The position numbers and the translations under genes were made by a program. A stretch of DNA of 64,000 nucleotides, from positions 62,001 to 126,000 of the forward strand of contig NZ_JARGNH010000003.1 of assembly GCF_029213205.1 (NCBI RefSeq), written 5' to 3'. The DNA is from Pseudooceanicola sp. (lineage in GTDB: Bacteria > Pseudomonadota > Alphaproteobacteria > Rhodobacterales > Rhodobacteraceae). Of this stretch, positions 10,073 to 18,574 are shown piece after piece. The notes beneath the pieces are model-generated. The model ran no database searches and was not told where the DNA came from. It worked only from the letters and a program-made list of their open reading frames with translations. Positions within the stretch are counted from its first letter, which is position 1. The number at the start of each line of letters is the position of its first letter.

Positions 10073-11068
10073 CTATTCACCAAAGCGGCGGGTTGGCGCG
10101 GGAAAGCCGAATCCGGTGCCGTCGGTGATCTTGATGCTGTCCTCCCAGGGCAGGCGGTATTGCCCGGCGGCGAGGTCATTCATGTAGGTGTACGGACAAT
10201 CCTGGGCGCCGCCTTTGACCGCGACATAGCCACGATGGCCGAATTGATAGGGGTTGTTCTCAACCCCCCAACCGGCGCGGGCCTCGCGCACCAGATCGGG
10301 GCGCACCTCGGCAGAGATGATCTCATCGGCGCGACCAGTCTGGCCATGGGCGATGACGCTGCCGTCGAAATTGACGATCATGCCTTCGCCCATGCTGTCA
10401 AAGCTGCCGTCGGACCCGCACATGCAGACATTGGCGGTGACCATCAGGTTGCAAAAGCTGTTGGATTGATTGGTGAAGCGCCAGGACTCGCGGATCGGGG
10501 CAGTGTATCCGGCGGTGCGGATCATGATCTCGGCCCCCTTGTAGGCCGCCTCGTGCGCCATTTCCGGGAACATGCCGTCATGGCAGATGATCAGGCCGAT
10601 TTTCGATCCGTTCGGACCATCGCAGACCGGGATGCCCTGATCCCCCGGTTCCCAGGGTTCGACCGGCACCCAGGGGTGCATCTTGCGGTAGTAGAGGCGG
10701 ACCTCGCCAAGGTCGTCGATGATGATGCCGCTGTTATAGGGATAACCGTCCGGGTTCGCCTCCATGATCGAAAAGCAGCCCCAGATGGCATTGTCGATAC
10801 AGGCCTGTTTCAGCGCCGCGACCTCGGGGCCGTCCATGGTGCACATGATCTCGGGGTTGGTGTCCATCGACAGCCCGTGCAGCATGTATTCCGGGAACAC
10901 CACCAGATCCATGGTGCCCAGATTGCGCCGCGCCTTGCCGACCAGCTCGACCACCCGGGCGGTCTGTGCGGTCAGGTCGGCCTTGGTTTTGACCACAGGC
11001 AATTGCAATTGCACCAGCCCGATGACCACGCCGTTTTCGGATTTGTTGAGACCGCCAAGTCCGTTCAT
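10073..11068 (-). CDS. amiF: Formamidase AmiF (nitrilase superfamily)
   Basis: Hydrolyses formamide to formate and ammonia. The 331-residue protein matches the Helicobacter AmiF pattern throughout. The nitrilase triad is E60 ([10 protein letters not shown]), K129 (YYRKMHPW) and C162 ([10 protein letters not shown]), with the family's C-terminal [16 protein letters not shown] stretch and GRFG-type ending (RRFGE). Start 11068 ([10 protein letters not shown]) follows AAGGA; the open frame upstream of it lies inside the permease gene. Its place between the permeases and biuH implies that simple amides and biuret are handled together. A related aliphatic amidase specificity is possible but less likely. 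Confidence 0.9.
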   Translation of the reverse strand: MNGLGGLNKSENGVVIGLVQLQLPVVKTKADLTAQTARVVELVGKARRNLGTMDLVVFPEYMLHGLSMDTNPEIMCTMDGPEVAALKQACIDNAIWGCFSIMEANPDGYPYNSGIIIDDLGEVRLYYRKMHPWVPVEPWEPGDQGIPVCDGPNGSKIGLIICHDGMFPEMAHEAAYKGAEIMIRTAGYTAPIRESWRFTNQSNSFCNLMVTANVCMCGSDGSFDSMGEGMIVNFDGSVIAHGQTGRADEIISAEVRPDLVREARAGWGVENNPYQFGHRGYVAVKGGAQDCPYTYMNDLAAGQYRLPWEDSIKITDGTGFGFPAPTRRFGE

Positions 11069-11079
11069 CAGATTATTCC

Positions 11080-12006
11080 TTATTTTGTCAGGCTTAGTTC
11101 CAGCGGCGCGCCCTGCATGGCGCGGTCGGGGGAAGAGGTGAGGATCAGCAGCCCCAGGGTCAGCACATAGGGGGCGGCGAAGAACAGGTAATAGCCCTCG
11201 GACACGCCGACCGATTGCAGCGCCGGGCCAAGCGCCCCGGCCCCGCCGAACAGCAGCGCCGCCCAGAAGCAGTTGATCGGGTTCCAGCGGGCAAAGATCA
11301 CCAGCGCAATCGCCATCAGCCCCTGGCCAGAGGACACGCCCTCGGTCCAGCTGCCGGGATAATAGAGCGACAGATAGGCGCCGCCGATCCCGGCCAGCGC
11401 GCCGCCCGCCCCGGTGGCCAGCAGCCGCACCCGGTCCGGGCTGAGGCCCATCGCCCGGGCCGCATCGGTGCTGTCGCCGACGACCCGCACGATCAGCCCG
11501 ACGCGGGTGGATCGGAACATCCAGGCCATCGCCACCGCCAGCAATCCACCGGCGATGAACAGCACATTGACCTGAAGCGCCGCGCGCAGTTGCGGGATAT
11601 CCGACCACCAGCCCAGGTTGAAGGCGGGCAGGTCTGGCGCCTGTGGCTGGATGTAGGGCTTGCCGAAAAAGAAGGCGAGCCCCATGCCGAACAGCATCAT
11701 TGCGATGCCGACGGCAATGTCGTTGACGCCCTTGAACTTGCAAATCCAGCCGTGCAGCAGCCCGAAACAGGCCCCGGCCAGCGCCGCCGCCAGCACCCCG
11801 ACAAAAGGGTTGCCGGATTCATAGGCCACGGCGTAGCCGCTCATGGCGCCGAAAACCAGGGTGCCTTCAAGCCCCAGGTTGATCCGCCCGGAGCGTTCGG
11901 TCAGGCATTCGCCGAGCGAGACAAAGATGAAGGGGGTCGAGACCCGGATCGCCCCGCCGAGGATCGCCAGCGGCACCCCCCAAAGACCGATTTCAACCTG
12001 ATCCAT
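11080..12006 (-). CDS. ABC transporter permease, BMP/nucleoside type (second permease)
   Basis: A 308-residue inner-membrane permease of the branched/nucleoside class (YufQ-like), with about eight hydrophobic segments and the typical LGLEGTLVFGAMSGY and NDIAVGIAMMLFG stretches. Start 12006 overlaps the stop of the preceding permease gene in a TGATG junction, so the two subunits are translationally coupled. With the 12006-13115 permease it forms the channel of the importer whose binding protein is at 13117-14238 and whose ATPase is at 7852-9384. Confidence 0.92.
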   Translation of the reverse strand: MDQVEIGLWGVPLAILGGAIRVSTPFIFVSLGECLTERSGRINLGLEGTLVFGAMSGYAVAYESGNPFVGVLAAALAGACFGLLHGWICKFKGVNDIAVGIAMMLFGMGLAFFFGKPYIQPQAPDLPAFNLGWWSDIPQLRAALQVNVLFIAGGLLAVAMAWMFRSTRVGLIVRVVGDSTDAARAMGLSPDRVRLLATGAGGALAGIGGAYLSLYYPGSWTEGVSSGQGLMAIALVIFARWNPINCFWAALLFGGAGALGPALQSVGVSEGYYLFFAAPYVLTLGLLILTSSPDRAMQGAPLELSLTK

Positions 12007-13115
12007 CAGCGATGCTCCCAGAATGCCGGGGTGAAGATGCGCAACCGGCCATAGAGCGCCTCGCTCAGCAGGATGATGACAAAGACCATGCCCTCGAACA
12101 CTTGGATGGTGGCGTCGGGCAGGTCCATCCGGCGCTGGATCAGGCCACTTGAGGCCTCGAAACCGCCGAGCAGCACCGCCACCGGCAGGATGGCCAGCGG
12201 GTTGTGGCGGGCCAGAAAGGCGACCAGGATCCCGGTATAGCCATAACCGGCGATCAGCGAGGCATTGGCCGAGCCATGCACGGCGGCGACCTCGAAATAC
12301 CCGGCCAGCCCGGCGAAGGCACCGCCAAGCGCGGTAAAGCCGATCACCAACCGGCTGACCGGCAGGCCCTGAACCTGCGCGGCGCGGACGTTGTCGCCAG
12401 CGATCCGGGCGGCAAAGCCCAGGGTGGTGCGTTCGATCAGGATCCAGCAGAACAGGCAGGCCAGCACCCCGGCCACCACCCCCCAATGGGCCGCGACAAA
12501 GGGCATGTCGCCGACCCTCAGCCCGGCCTCCAGCGGCGCGGTCGAGGGTTTGTTGAGGCTGGCGGGGTCGCGGAACGGCCCCTCGACGAAATGGTTCATC
12601 AGCGCAATCGCGATATAGGCCATCAGCAGCGATGAAATCGTCTCGTTCACCCCGCGCTTGATCCTGAGTGCGCCGATCGTGCCGATCCAGAGCCCGCCGA
12701 GGGCCATTCCGGCCAGGGCCATGGTCACCATGCCGATGCCCGCAGGCAGGCCGGCCACCGCGGTGCCGGTCACCGCCGCCGCCAGACCGCCGAGCACAAT
12801 CGCGCCCTCGCCGCCGATGATCACCAGACCCAGCCGCGCGGGCAGGGCGACGCAGAGCGCCGCCAGCACCAGCGGCGCCACCCGGCTGAGGGTGTTCTGC
12901 CAGGAAAAGGCCGAGGAGAACCCGGCCTTCCAGACCAGCGCATAGAACTCCGCTGGTGATTTGCCGATGGCCAGCAGAAACAGGCTGAACGCCGCCGCCC
13001 CGGCCAGCAAAGCGCCGACAGGGATGAGGACTGCCTCGGCCCGGAACATCAGGCCAATCAAGGTCTGCGCGCCGGTGCCATGGCCCCGCGCCGGTATCTG
13101 CGCCTGGCTGGTCAT
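12006..13115 (-). CDS. ABC transporter permease, BMP/nucleoside type (first permease)
   Basis: A 369-residue integral membrane permease (YufP-like), longer at its N-terminus than its partner. The conserved region LARVAP..GEGAIVLGGLAAAV and GVNETISSLLMAYIA identify the family. I place the start at 13115 (MTSQAQIPARGHG), 1 bp after the BMP gene stop at 13117; an in-frame ATG at 13214 would lie within that gene. It is co-transcribed with the binding-protein gene. Confidence 0.92.
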   Translation of the reverse strand: MTSQAQIPARGHGTGAQTLIGLMFRAEAVLIPVGALLAGAAAFSLFLLAIGKSPAEFYALVWKAGFSSAFSWQNTLSRVAPLVLAALCVALPARLGLVIIGGEGAIVLGGLAAAVTGTAVAGLPAGIGMVTMALAGMALGGLWIGTIGALRIKRGVNETISSLLMAYIAIALMNHFVEGPFRDPASLNKPSTAPLEAGLRVGDMPFVAAHWGVVAGVLACLFCWILIERTTLGFAARIAGDNVRAAQVQGLPVSRLVIGFTALGGAFAGLAGYFEVAAVHGSANASLIAGYGYTGILVAFLARHNPLAILPVAVLLGGFEASSGLIQRRMDLPDATIQVFEGMVFVIILLSEALYGRLRIFTPAFWEHR

Positions 13116-13116
13116 T

Positions 13117-14238
13117 TTAGCTGGTGGACCCGAGCACGCCCTCGACGAGGTAGTCCATGCTCTCCAGCTTGACGTCGGTTTCGACAAAGCCCTCGCCTGC
13201 GGCAGCGATGACATTGCCCTTGTTGTCCTTCAGCGGGCCCTTGATCGCGGCAAAGCCACCGGCCACGATCTCGGCCTTGACCGCCTCGAACTGGGCACGC
13301 GCGGTGTCAGAGACGGCCGGGCCAAGCGGGCTCATCTTGATGAAGCCATCGGCGAGGCCGCCGCGGACGAAGTTGTCGATCGGCTCGCCCGCCATCGTCT
13401 TGGCCACCATGTCGGTATAGACGCTGGCCCAGTTCCATTCGGCGCCGGTCAGATACATGTCACCGGCCAGCGGGCTTTGATCGGCGTGATAACCGCAGAC
13501 ATAGGCGCCGCGCGCCACGGCGGTTTCGCAGACCACCTTGGGCCCGTCGACATGGCAGGTGATGACATCACAGCCCTGATCGGCCAGCGCATTGGTTGCC
13601 TCGGCCTCTTTCACCGCCAGTGACCATTCGCCGGTAAAGATCACCTGACAGGTGATCGTCGGATCGACCGCGCGGGCGCCGAGCAGGAAGGAGTTGATGT
13701 TGTTCAGCACCTGCGGGATCGGCTTGGCCGCGACAAAGCCGATCTTCTTGGTTTTCGAGGCATGGCCAGCGGCGACACCGTTCAAATACTGGCCCATGCC
13801 GATATAGCCGAAATAGGACCCGGCATTGGTCGGATTGCCCTCGGTCCAGAGCCCGCCGCAATGTTCAAAGCGCACGTCGCTGTATTTCGGTGCCAGCTCA
13901 AGGATATGGGGATTGAAATAGCCAAACGAGGTCGGGAACAGCAGTCCGGCACCGTCGAAATTGATCATCGATTCCATGGTGTTCTGGACGTCCTGGCTCT
14001 CCGGCACGTTTTCCTCTTCCAGAACCGTCACCCCGGCCATCGCCTTGACCGCAGCGGCGCCTTCGGCATGGGCCTGGTTATAGCCGAAATCGTCCTTCGG
14101 CCCGACATAGATGAAGCCGACGGTCAGGTTGTCTGCGGCCATTGCGGGCCGGGACAGGCCGCCAAGGGCAGCAGCCCCCAGCGCGGCGGTCGAGGCGCCC
14201 AGAAAGCGGCGGCGATTGAGAGGGGTGAATGTGGTCAT
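13117..14238 (-). CDS. BMP-family ABC substrate-binding lipoprotein/periplasmic protein
   Basis: A 373-residue periplasmic binding protein of the BMP (PnrA/Med) family, first gene of the importer operon. The N-terminus carries NRRRFLGASTAALGAAALGG followed by an AMA-AD cleavage site, a twin-arginine-type signal without a lipobox Cys. The mature part begins LTVGFIYVGPKDDFGYNQAHAEGA, typical of the family. Known relatives bind nucleosides, but the operon's enzymes suggest a small amide such as biuret, formamide or a ring-derived ureide (inference). Start 14238 precedes the twin-arginine motif; the upstream frame is not protein-like. Confidence 0.92.
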   Translation of the reverse strand: MTTFTPLNRRRFLGASTAALGAAALGGLSRPAMAADNLTVGFIYVGPKDDFGYNQAHAEGAAAVKAMAGVTVLEEENVPESQDVQNTMESMINFDGAGLLFPTSFGYFNPHILELAPKYSDVRFEHCGGLWTEGNPTNAGSYFGYIGMGQYLNGVAAGHASKTKKIGFVAAKPIPQVLNNINSFLLGARAVDPTITCQVIFTGEWSLAVKEAEATNALADQGCDVITCHVDGPKVVCETAVARGAYVCGYHADQSPLAGDMYLTGAEWNWASVYTDMVAKTMAGEPIDNFVRGGLADGFIKMSPLGPAVSDTARAQFEAVKAEIVAGGFAAIKGPLKDNKGNVIAAAGEGFVETDVKLESMDYLVEGVLGSTS

Positions 14239-14293
14239 GGCATTGCTCCAGCAGCTGTTCCTGCGCCGACCTGCGGAAGGCGCGGTGGTGTGA

Positions 14294-14319
14294 CACTCAA
14301 AGGTTAGGGTATTTGAGTG
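14294..14319. promoter_or_regulatory. Inverted repeat in the leader of the importer operon
   Basis: CACTCAAA (14294-14301) and TTTGAGTG (14312-14319) form a perfect 8-bp inverted repeat with a 10-nt spacer, 56-81 bp upstream of the BMP gene start. The flanks are unusually AT-rich for this genome (TGCTAATATTTTGCC at 14331-14345). It could be an operator half-site pair or a 5' UTR hairpin of the operon's mRNA; sequence alone does not decide. Confidence 0.45.
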
Positions 14320-14352
14320 CTGTTGACGTCTGCTAATATTTTGCCAAAGCGA

Positions 14353-14365
14353 TGCAAAAAATGCA
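14353..14365. promoter_or_regulatory. Predicted LysR-type operator (T-N11-A), importer operon side
   Basis: TGCAAAAAATGCA has the LysR consensus form T-N11-A with TGCA at both ends. The same 13 bases recur at 15302-15314. The site lies between the end of the lysR gene and the BMP gene start, about 115 bp upstream of the latter, a normal position for LysR activation. Confidence 0.6.
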
Positions 14366-14369
14366 CCAC

Positions 14370-15287
14370 TCAACCTCCGGGAGAATTGGCCTCGCGGAAC
14401 GGTTCCATCGCCTGCGCCAGCCCCTGGGCAAAGCGGGCCGAGGCGACCGGCAGGGTGCGCCCGCGCATCTGCCCCAGCAGCAGATTGCCCGGGGGCATGT
14501 CGCGGGTGGATATCGGGCGCATCACACAGTCGCTGTCCGGTCCGCAGTGCAGGCCAATCGGGATCTGAAAGGCCACCGCGTTTTCGTGGCGCACATAATG
14601 ACGCATGAACTCAAAGCTGTCGGATTCGGCAATCGGGTTCAGCGGCCGCGATCCCAGCGCCGCGGCGGTGTCCAGCAATGCCCGCACCCCGTATTGCGAG
14701 GTCGGCAGCACATGCGGATGGTCCAGGCAGTCGCGCAGCCGCACCACCGGCTTTGCCGCCAACGGATGGTCGCGGCGGATCAGAATGTTGATGATCTGCG
14801 GCACCGCCATCAGCACTTCAAAATCGACCAGATGCACCGGCTCGAACACCAGCGCCAGATCGCTGCTGAACTCGGCCAGCTCACGTTCCGCCGCCTCGCG
14901 GTCGCGGACCCGCACCGAAAACGACACGCCGGGGTGATTCTGCCGATAGGCGGCGATCTGGGCGGGCAGGAAATAGGGAATCAGCGCCTGCGAACAGGCA
15001 ACCGAGACATGGCCGCGCCGTTCCCCCGACAAATCGGCGACCTGGCCCTGCACCCGCCGCAGGTCTGAGGCCTGCACGCGGAAATGCTGCATCAGCAATT
15101 CACCCGCCGGGTTCAGCCGCACGCCGCGCGGCAGGCGTTCAAAGATCTCATAGCCGAATTCCTCTTCAAAGCGCTGAATCCGCCGGTTCAGCGCCGAGGC
15201 GGTGATGTTCATGTCATCCGCGGCCTTGCGGATCGACCCGGCCCGGGCCACGCCTTCGACATAGTGAAAGGTCTGTAAATGTTTCAT
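14370..15287 (-). CDS. LysR-family transcriptional regulator of the biuret/formamide locus
   Basis: A 305-residue LysR regulator. The N-terminal winged helix-turn-helix is within residues 1-60 (GSIRKAADDMNITASALNRRIQRFEEEFG), and a periplasmic-binding-like effector domain follows. It sits upstream of the importer operon on the same strand with a 131-bp gap, and is divergent from atzF with a 120-bp gap. Identical T-N11-A sites in both gaps make it the natural regulator of both arms and of itself. The effector is unknown; biuret, allophanate or a nitrogen-status signal are possible. Confidence 0.93.
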   Translation of the reverse strand: MKHLQTFHYVEGVARAGSIRKAADDMNITASALNRRIQRFEEEFGYEIFERLPRGVRLNPAGELLMQHFRVQASDLRRVQGQVADLSGERRGHVSVACSQALIPYFLPAQIAAYRQNHPGVSFSVRVRDREAAERELAEFSSDLALVFEPVHLVDFEVLMAVPQIINILIRRDHPLAAKPVVRLRDCLDHPHVLPTSQYGVRALLDTAAALGSRPLNPIAESDSFEFMRHYVRHENAVAFQIPIGLHCGPDSDCVMRPISTRDMPPGNLLLGQMRGRTLPVASARFAQGLAQAMEPFREANSPGG

Positions 15288-15301
15288 CCGGCGCCTTGTG
15301 C

Positions 15302-15314
15302 TGCAAAAAATGCA
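15302..15314. promoter_or_regulatory. Predicted LysR-type operator (T-N11-A), lysR/atzF divergent gap
   Basis: TGCAAAAAATGCA again, identical to 14353-14365. It lies 15 bp upstream of the lysR start codon and about 94 bp upstream of the atzF start, so one site could serve autoregulation and divergent activation. Confidence 0.6.
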
Positions 15315-15407
15315 TCGGTTTTGTGAATTCTTAGCATTTGAACTCAGCCCTCAAAAAGGGGGAGGTAGCAAACACACCACGCGCATTGCCGCCAAGAAGG
15401 TCCAGCT

Positions 15408-17207
15408 ATGTCAAATCTTCCCGAAATCAAGATGACCATCCCCGATCTGCACCGGGCCTATGCCAGCGGAGTGTCACCCGAAGCGGTCATTGCGCAGGTG
15501 TTCGCCCGGATCGCGGACATCAACGATCCCGGCATATTCCTGGCGATGCCGAGCGAGGGTGCGGCGCGGGCCGAGGCAGCAGCGTTGGGCGCCTTTGATG
15601 CCGCCCGCCCGCTCTGGGGGGTGCCGTTCGCGGTCAAGGACAATATCGATGTCGCCGGGTATGAGACCACCGCGGCTTGCCCCGCTTTCGCCTATACGCC
15701 GGTGGAGGATGCCTTTGTCGTTGCTCGGTTGCGTGCCGCCGGGGCGATCTTTGTCGGCAAGACCAATCTCGATCAGTTTGCCACCGGTCTGGTCGGGGTG
15801 CGCACGCCCTATGGCGCGCCGCTGAATTCGATTGATCCCGAGATCGTGCCGGGCGGATCCTCGGGCGGGTCCGGGGTGGCGGTGGGTCATGGCATTGTTG
15901 CCTTGGCGCTGGGCACCGACACCGCCGGCTCGGGCCGGGTGCCGGCGGCGCTGAACAATATCGTCGGGCTGAAACCGACGCTGGGGGCGCTGTCGGCCAG
16001 CGGCGTGGTTCCGGCCTGCCGGTCGATCGAAACCGTGTCGATCTTTGCACTGACCGTCGCCGACGCCCATGCGGCGTTTCAGGCCTGTTGCGCCTATGAC
16101 CCCGGCGATGCCTTTTGCAAACCCGTGGCAGCGCCGGGGCTGAGCCGCCGCGCCGCGCCGCCGGTGATCGGCATTCCCGATCCGGCCAGCATCCGGTTCC
16201 TCGGCGACGCGGTGCAAGAGGCCAGCTTTCAGGCGGCGGTCGATCTGTTGCGCGGGCAGGGCGCCGAGATTCGCGAGATCGATTTCACCCCGCTCTATGC
16301 GGTGGCCGAAATGCTCTATGAAGGCGCCTGGGTGGCCGAACGCTATACGGTGATCGCGGATCTGCTGGCCCGTGATCCCGAGGCGATCCTGCCGGTCACC
16401 CGGCAGATCATCGGCAAGGCCGAGACGCTGAGCGCGGCGGATGCGTTTCGCGGGCTCTACCGGCTCAAGGATCTGGCCCGTGCCGCCGAACCGGCGCTGG
16501 CCGGGCTCGATGCGCTCTGCGTGCCGACGATCCCGACCTTTTACACCGTGGACGATCTGGCGACCGATCCGGTGGGGCCGAATTCCAACTTCGGCACCTA
16601 TACCAATTTCGTCAATCTGCTGGACATGTGCGGCATCGCGGTGCCGGTCCCGGCCCGCGCCGATGGCCGCCCGGGCAGCGTCACCTTGCTGGCCGCGGCC
16701 GGGCAGGACGCAGAGATCGCCAGCATCGCGCTGGGGCTCGAGGCGGCCGGGGCGCGCAACCTGGGCGCCACCGGCTGGCCGTTCACGCCAGCGACGGACC
16801 TGCCCGATGCCGCGCCCGAAGGGCTGATTCTGGCGGTTTGCGGCGCGCATATGTCCGGCCTGCCGCTGAACCATCAGCTGACCGAGCGCGGCGGCGCGTT
16901 TCTGGGCGCGGCCTGCACCAGCGATGCCTATCGCTTCTACGCGCTGGCCGGTGGCCCGCCTGACCGGCCCGGCCTGGTGCGCGGCACGGCGGGCAGCGGC
17001 GCGGAAATCGCGGTTGAGCTTTGGCAGTTGCCGCTGGCCGAGGTCGGCAGTTTTCTGCGCGCCATCCCGGCGCCGTTGGGGCTGGGCAGCATCGCGTTGG
17101 CCGATGGCCGGGTGGTGCAGGGGTTCCTGTGTGAATCTGCCGCGGTCGACGCCGCCAGCGACATCACGGCCATAGGCGATTGGCGGCGCTATATCGCCAG
17201 GATATAG
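15408..17207 (+). CDS. atzF: Allophanate hydrolase AtzF
   Basis: Converts allophanate to ammonia and CO2, the step after BiuH. The 599-residue protein has an N-terminal amidase-signature domain with K77 ([14 protein letters not shown]), S151 ([10 protein letters not shown]) and S175 ([15 protein letters not shown]). These match Pseudomonas AtzF K91, S165 and S189 with a constant offset of 14. From about residue 465 it has the allophanate-hydrolase C-terminal domain ([19 protein letters not shown]). There is no urea-carboxylase gene nearby, which favours a biuret rather than urea role. Start 15408 follows AAGAAGG; MTIPDLH at 15432 is an alternative. Confidence 0.95.
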   Translation: MSNLPEIKMTIPDLHRAYASGVSPEAVIAQVFARIADINDPGIFLAMPSEGAARAEAAALGAFDAARPLWGVPFAVKDNIDVAGYETTAACPAFAYTPVEDAFVVARLRAAGAIFVGKTNLDQFATGLVGVRTPYGAPLNSIDPEIVPGGSSGGSGVAVGHGIVALALGTDTAGSGRVPAALNNIVGLKPTLGALSASGVVPACRSIETVSIFALTVADAHAAFQACCAYDPGDAFCKPVAAPGLSRRAAPPVIGIPDPASIRFLGDAVQEASFQAAVDLLRGQGAEIREIDFTPLYAVAEMLYEGAWVAERYTVIADLLARDPEAILPVTRQIIGKAETLSAADAFRGLYRLKDLARAAEPALAGLDALCVPTIPTFYTVDDLATDPVGPNSNFGTYTNFVNLLDMCGIAVPVPARADGRPGSVTLLAAAGQDAEIASIALGLEAAGARNLGATGWPFTPATDLPDAAPEGLILAVCGAHMSGLPLNHQLTERGGAFLGAACTSDAYRFYALAGGPPDRPGLVRGTAGSGAEIAVELWQLPLAEVGSFLRAIPAPLGLGSIALADGRVVQGFLCESAAVDAASDITAIGDWRRYIARI

Positions 17208-17223
17208 CGGGCGACCAATCCCC

Positions 17224-17286
17224 CGGCTTCCTCTGGTCCAAAATATCCCGGGGGTGAGGCCAGAGGCCGAGGGGGCAGCGCCCCCT
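17224..17286. repeat. Rhodobacteraceae-type intergenic element, copy 1 (complete)
   Basis: The element reads CTTCCTCTGGTCCAAAATAT then CCCGGGGG, a variable stem (CCTCTGG 17230-17236 pairing with CCAGAGG 17260-17266), and the hairpin AGGGGGC-AGC-GCCCCCT (17270-17286). The same architecture is found inverted at 40571-40627. It follows atzF and may act as its terminator. Confidence 0.6.
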
Positions 17287-17305
17287 GGCTGCAGGCAATT
17301 ACCTG

Positions 17306-17334
17306 TTGATCCGCCCGCCGCTTCCTCCTATACG
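17306..17334 (+). promoter_or_regulatory. Predicted sigma-70 promoter of rpmI-rplT
   Basis: TTGATC (17306-17311) and TATACG (17329-17334) are separated by 17 nt. The predicted start would give a leader of about 70 nt before rpmI. No L20 pseudoknot leader could be recognised with confidence. Confidence 0.45.
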
Positions 17335-17409
17335 GCGCTTTCTATCCGCGCGGCCGGCCCGAAGTGGCATGCCGAGTCGTGCGTTCGACCATCTTTAAAG
17401 GAGACGGAA

Positions 17410-17613
17410 ATGCCCAAAATGAAGACGAAATCGAGCGTCAAGAAGCGGTTCAAGGTGACCGCAACTGGACGCATCAAGGTGGCCCAGGCTGGCAAGCGCC
17501 ACGGGATGATCAAGCGGACGCGGAAATTTATCCGCAATGCCCGCGGCACGACCGTCCTGTCCAAGGCTGATGAACAGATCATCAAGCCGATGATGCCCTA
17601 CGCGAAGAAGTAA
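17410..17613 (+). CDS. rpmI: 50S ribosomal protein L35
   Basis: A 67-residue basic ribosomal protein of the large subunit, [20 protein letters not shown], with the conserved [10 protein letters not shown] and final AKK. The ATG at 17410 follows AAAGGAG at the usual distance; upstream in-frame codons are not part of the family. rplT begins 12 bp downstream, the standard rpmI-rplT pair. infC, often found in front, is not here. Confidence 0.98.
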   Translation: MPKMKTKSSVKKRFKVTATGRIKVAQAGKRHGMIKRTRKFIRNARGTTVLSKADEQIIKPMMPYAKK

Positions 17614-17625
17614 GGAGGACAGGAT

Positions 17626-17991
17626 ATGCCCAGAGTCAAAGGTGGCACAGTCACCCACGCCCGTCACAAAAAGGTTCTCGATCAGGCGAAAGGCTATTAC
17701 GGCCGTCGCAAGAGCACCTTCAAAGTCGCCCGCCAGGCGGTCGACAAGGCCAATCAATACGCGACCCGTGACCGCAAGGTGCGCAAGCGCAATTTCCGCG
17801 CCCTTTGGATTCAGCGGATCAATGCCGCGGTGCGCTCGCATGACGAGGCGCTGACCTATTCGCGCTTCATCAACGGGCTGTCGCTGGCCGGGATCGAGGT
17901 CGACCGCAAGGTTCTGGCCGATCTCGCCGTGCATGAACCCGAGGCGTTTGGCGTGATCGTCGAACAGGCGAAAGCCGCGCTGCCCGCTTGA
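17626..17991 (+). CDS. rplT: 50S ribosomal protein L20
   Basis: A 121-residue 23S rRNA-binding protein needed for early 50S assembly, beginning [18 protein letters not shown] and of normal length. It is co-transcribed with rpmI; AAGGAGG precedes the start. A canonical intrinsic terminator follows 25 bp after the stop. Confidence 0.98.
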   Translation: MPRVKGGTVTHARHKKVLDQAKGYYGRRKSTFKVARQAVDKANQYATRDRKVRKRNFRALWIQRINAAVRSHDEALTYSRFINGLSLAGIEVDRKVLADLAVHEPEAFGVIVEQAKAALPA

Positions 17992-18016
17992 TTGCAACCG
18001 GATTGGTGAAATTGAC

Positions 18017-18047
18017 AGGGCCGCCCGGCAGGGTGGCCCTTTTCGTT
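18017..18047 (+). terminator. Intrinsic terminator of rpmI-rplT
   Basis: AGGGCCGCCC and GGGTGGCCCT form a 10-bp stem (one G-U pair) with loop GGCA, followed by TTTTCGTTT on the plus strand. This is a textbook Rho-independent terminator directly after rplT. Confidence 0.85.
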
Positions 18048-18071
18048 TGGAGTGAGGCCAGAGATCAGATG

Positions 18072-18362
18072 TCAGTTTCTGAGCGATCCGGGGCAGCGCC
18101 GATGCGCCGGTTCTTGTCCGATGTGATAGGGGTTGAGGATCAGGTGCCAGGTCGGCGCATAGCCCGGCGCCTGGGCGCGGCGATAGGAACAGCCGTCGGC
18201 GGTGGTGAAATAGGGCCGCTGGTCGCTGTCGGGCGGCGGCGTGTAATCCGACTTGCCTTGCATCGAGACCGCCTCGACGATCGGCTCGGCCTCGGCGGTT
18301 GGGCCAAGGCAGAGCAGGGTGGTGGCCACCACGGCGGCCAGTTTGGTGAGATGGTGCAACAT
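18072..18362 (-). CDS. Small secreted hypothetical protein
   Basis: A 96-residue protein with an N-terminal signal peptide (HLTKLAAVVATTLLCLGPTAEAE, cleavage near residue 25). The mature part is short and Pro/Tyr-rich with two Cys (DYTPPPDSDQRPYF, DGCSYRRAQAPGYAPTWHL). AAAGGACG lies upstream of the ATG at 18362. It is transcribed against rplT and pheS. I do not recognise a named domain; a periplasmic protein of unknown function is all that can be supported. Confidence 0.6.
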   Translation of the reverse strand: MLHHLTKLAAVVATTLLCLGPTAEAEPIVEAVSMQGKSDYTPPPDSDQRPYFTTADGCSYRRAQAPGYAPTWHLILNPYHIGQEPAHRRCPGSLRN

Positions 18363-18574
18363 TTCGGATGTCGTCCTTTGCTTACGAGATTTCTTGGCGC
18401 TGGATTGGCGCGCTACCGGGCCATTATCGCCGCCGGACAGGGCATGGCTAGGTCGGAAAAATGACCGGATCAGGGCGAACGACTAGAATTTTACCAAGCG
18501 CGCGGCGGGGCCACAGTCTTGCACCATTGCGCCGTGGCGAGTAGCACGGGCCGCGAAGGCATCAGGAGGATCGG

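Noticed and set aside
13117-14238. The binding protein as evidence that the locus imports purine nucleosides
   Set aside because: Family membership alone suggests it, but no nucleosidase, deaminase or purine gene lies in the operon, whereas amide hydrolases dominate it. Left open rather than asserted.
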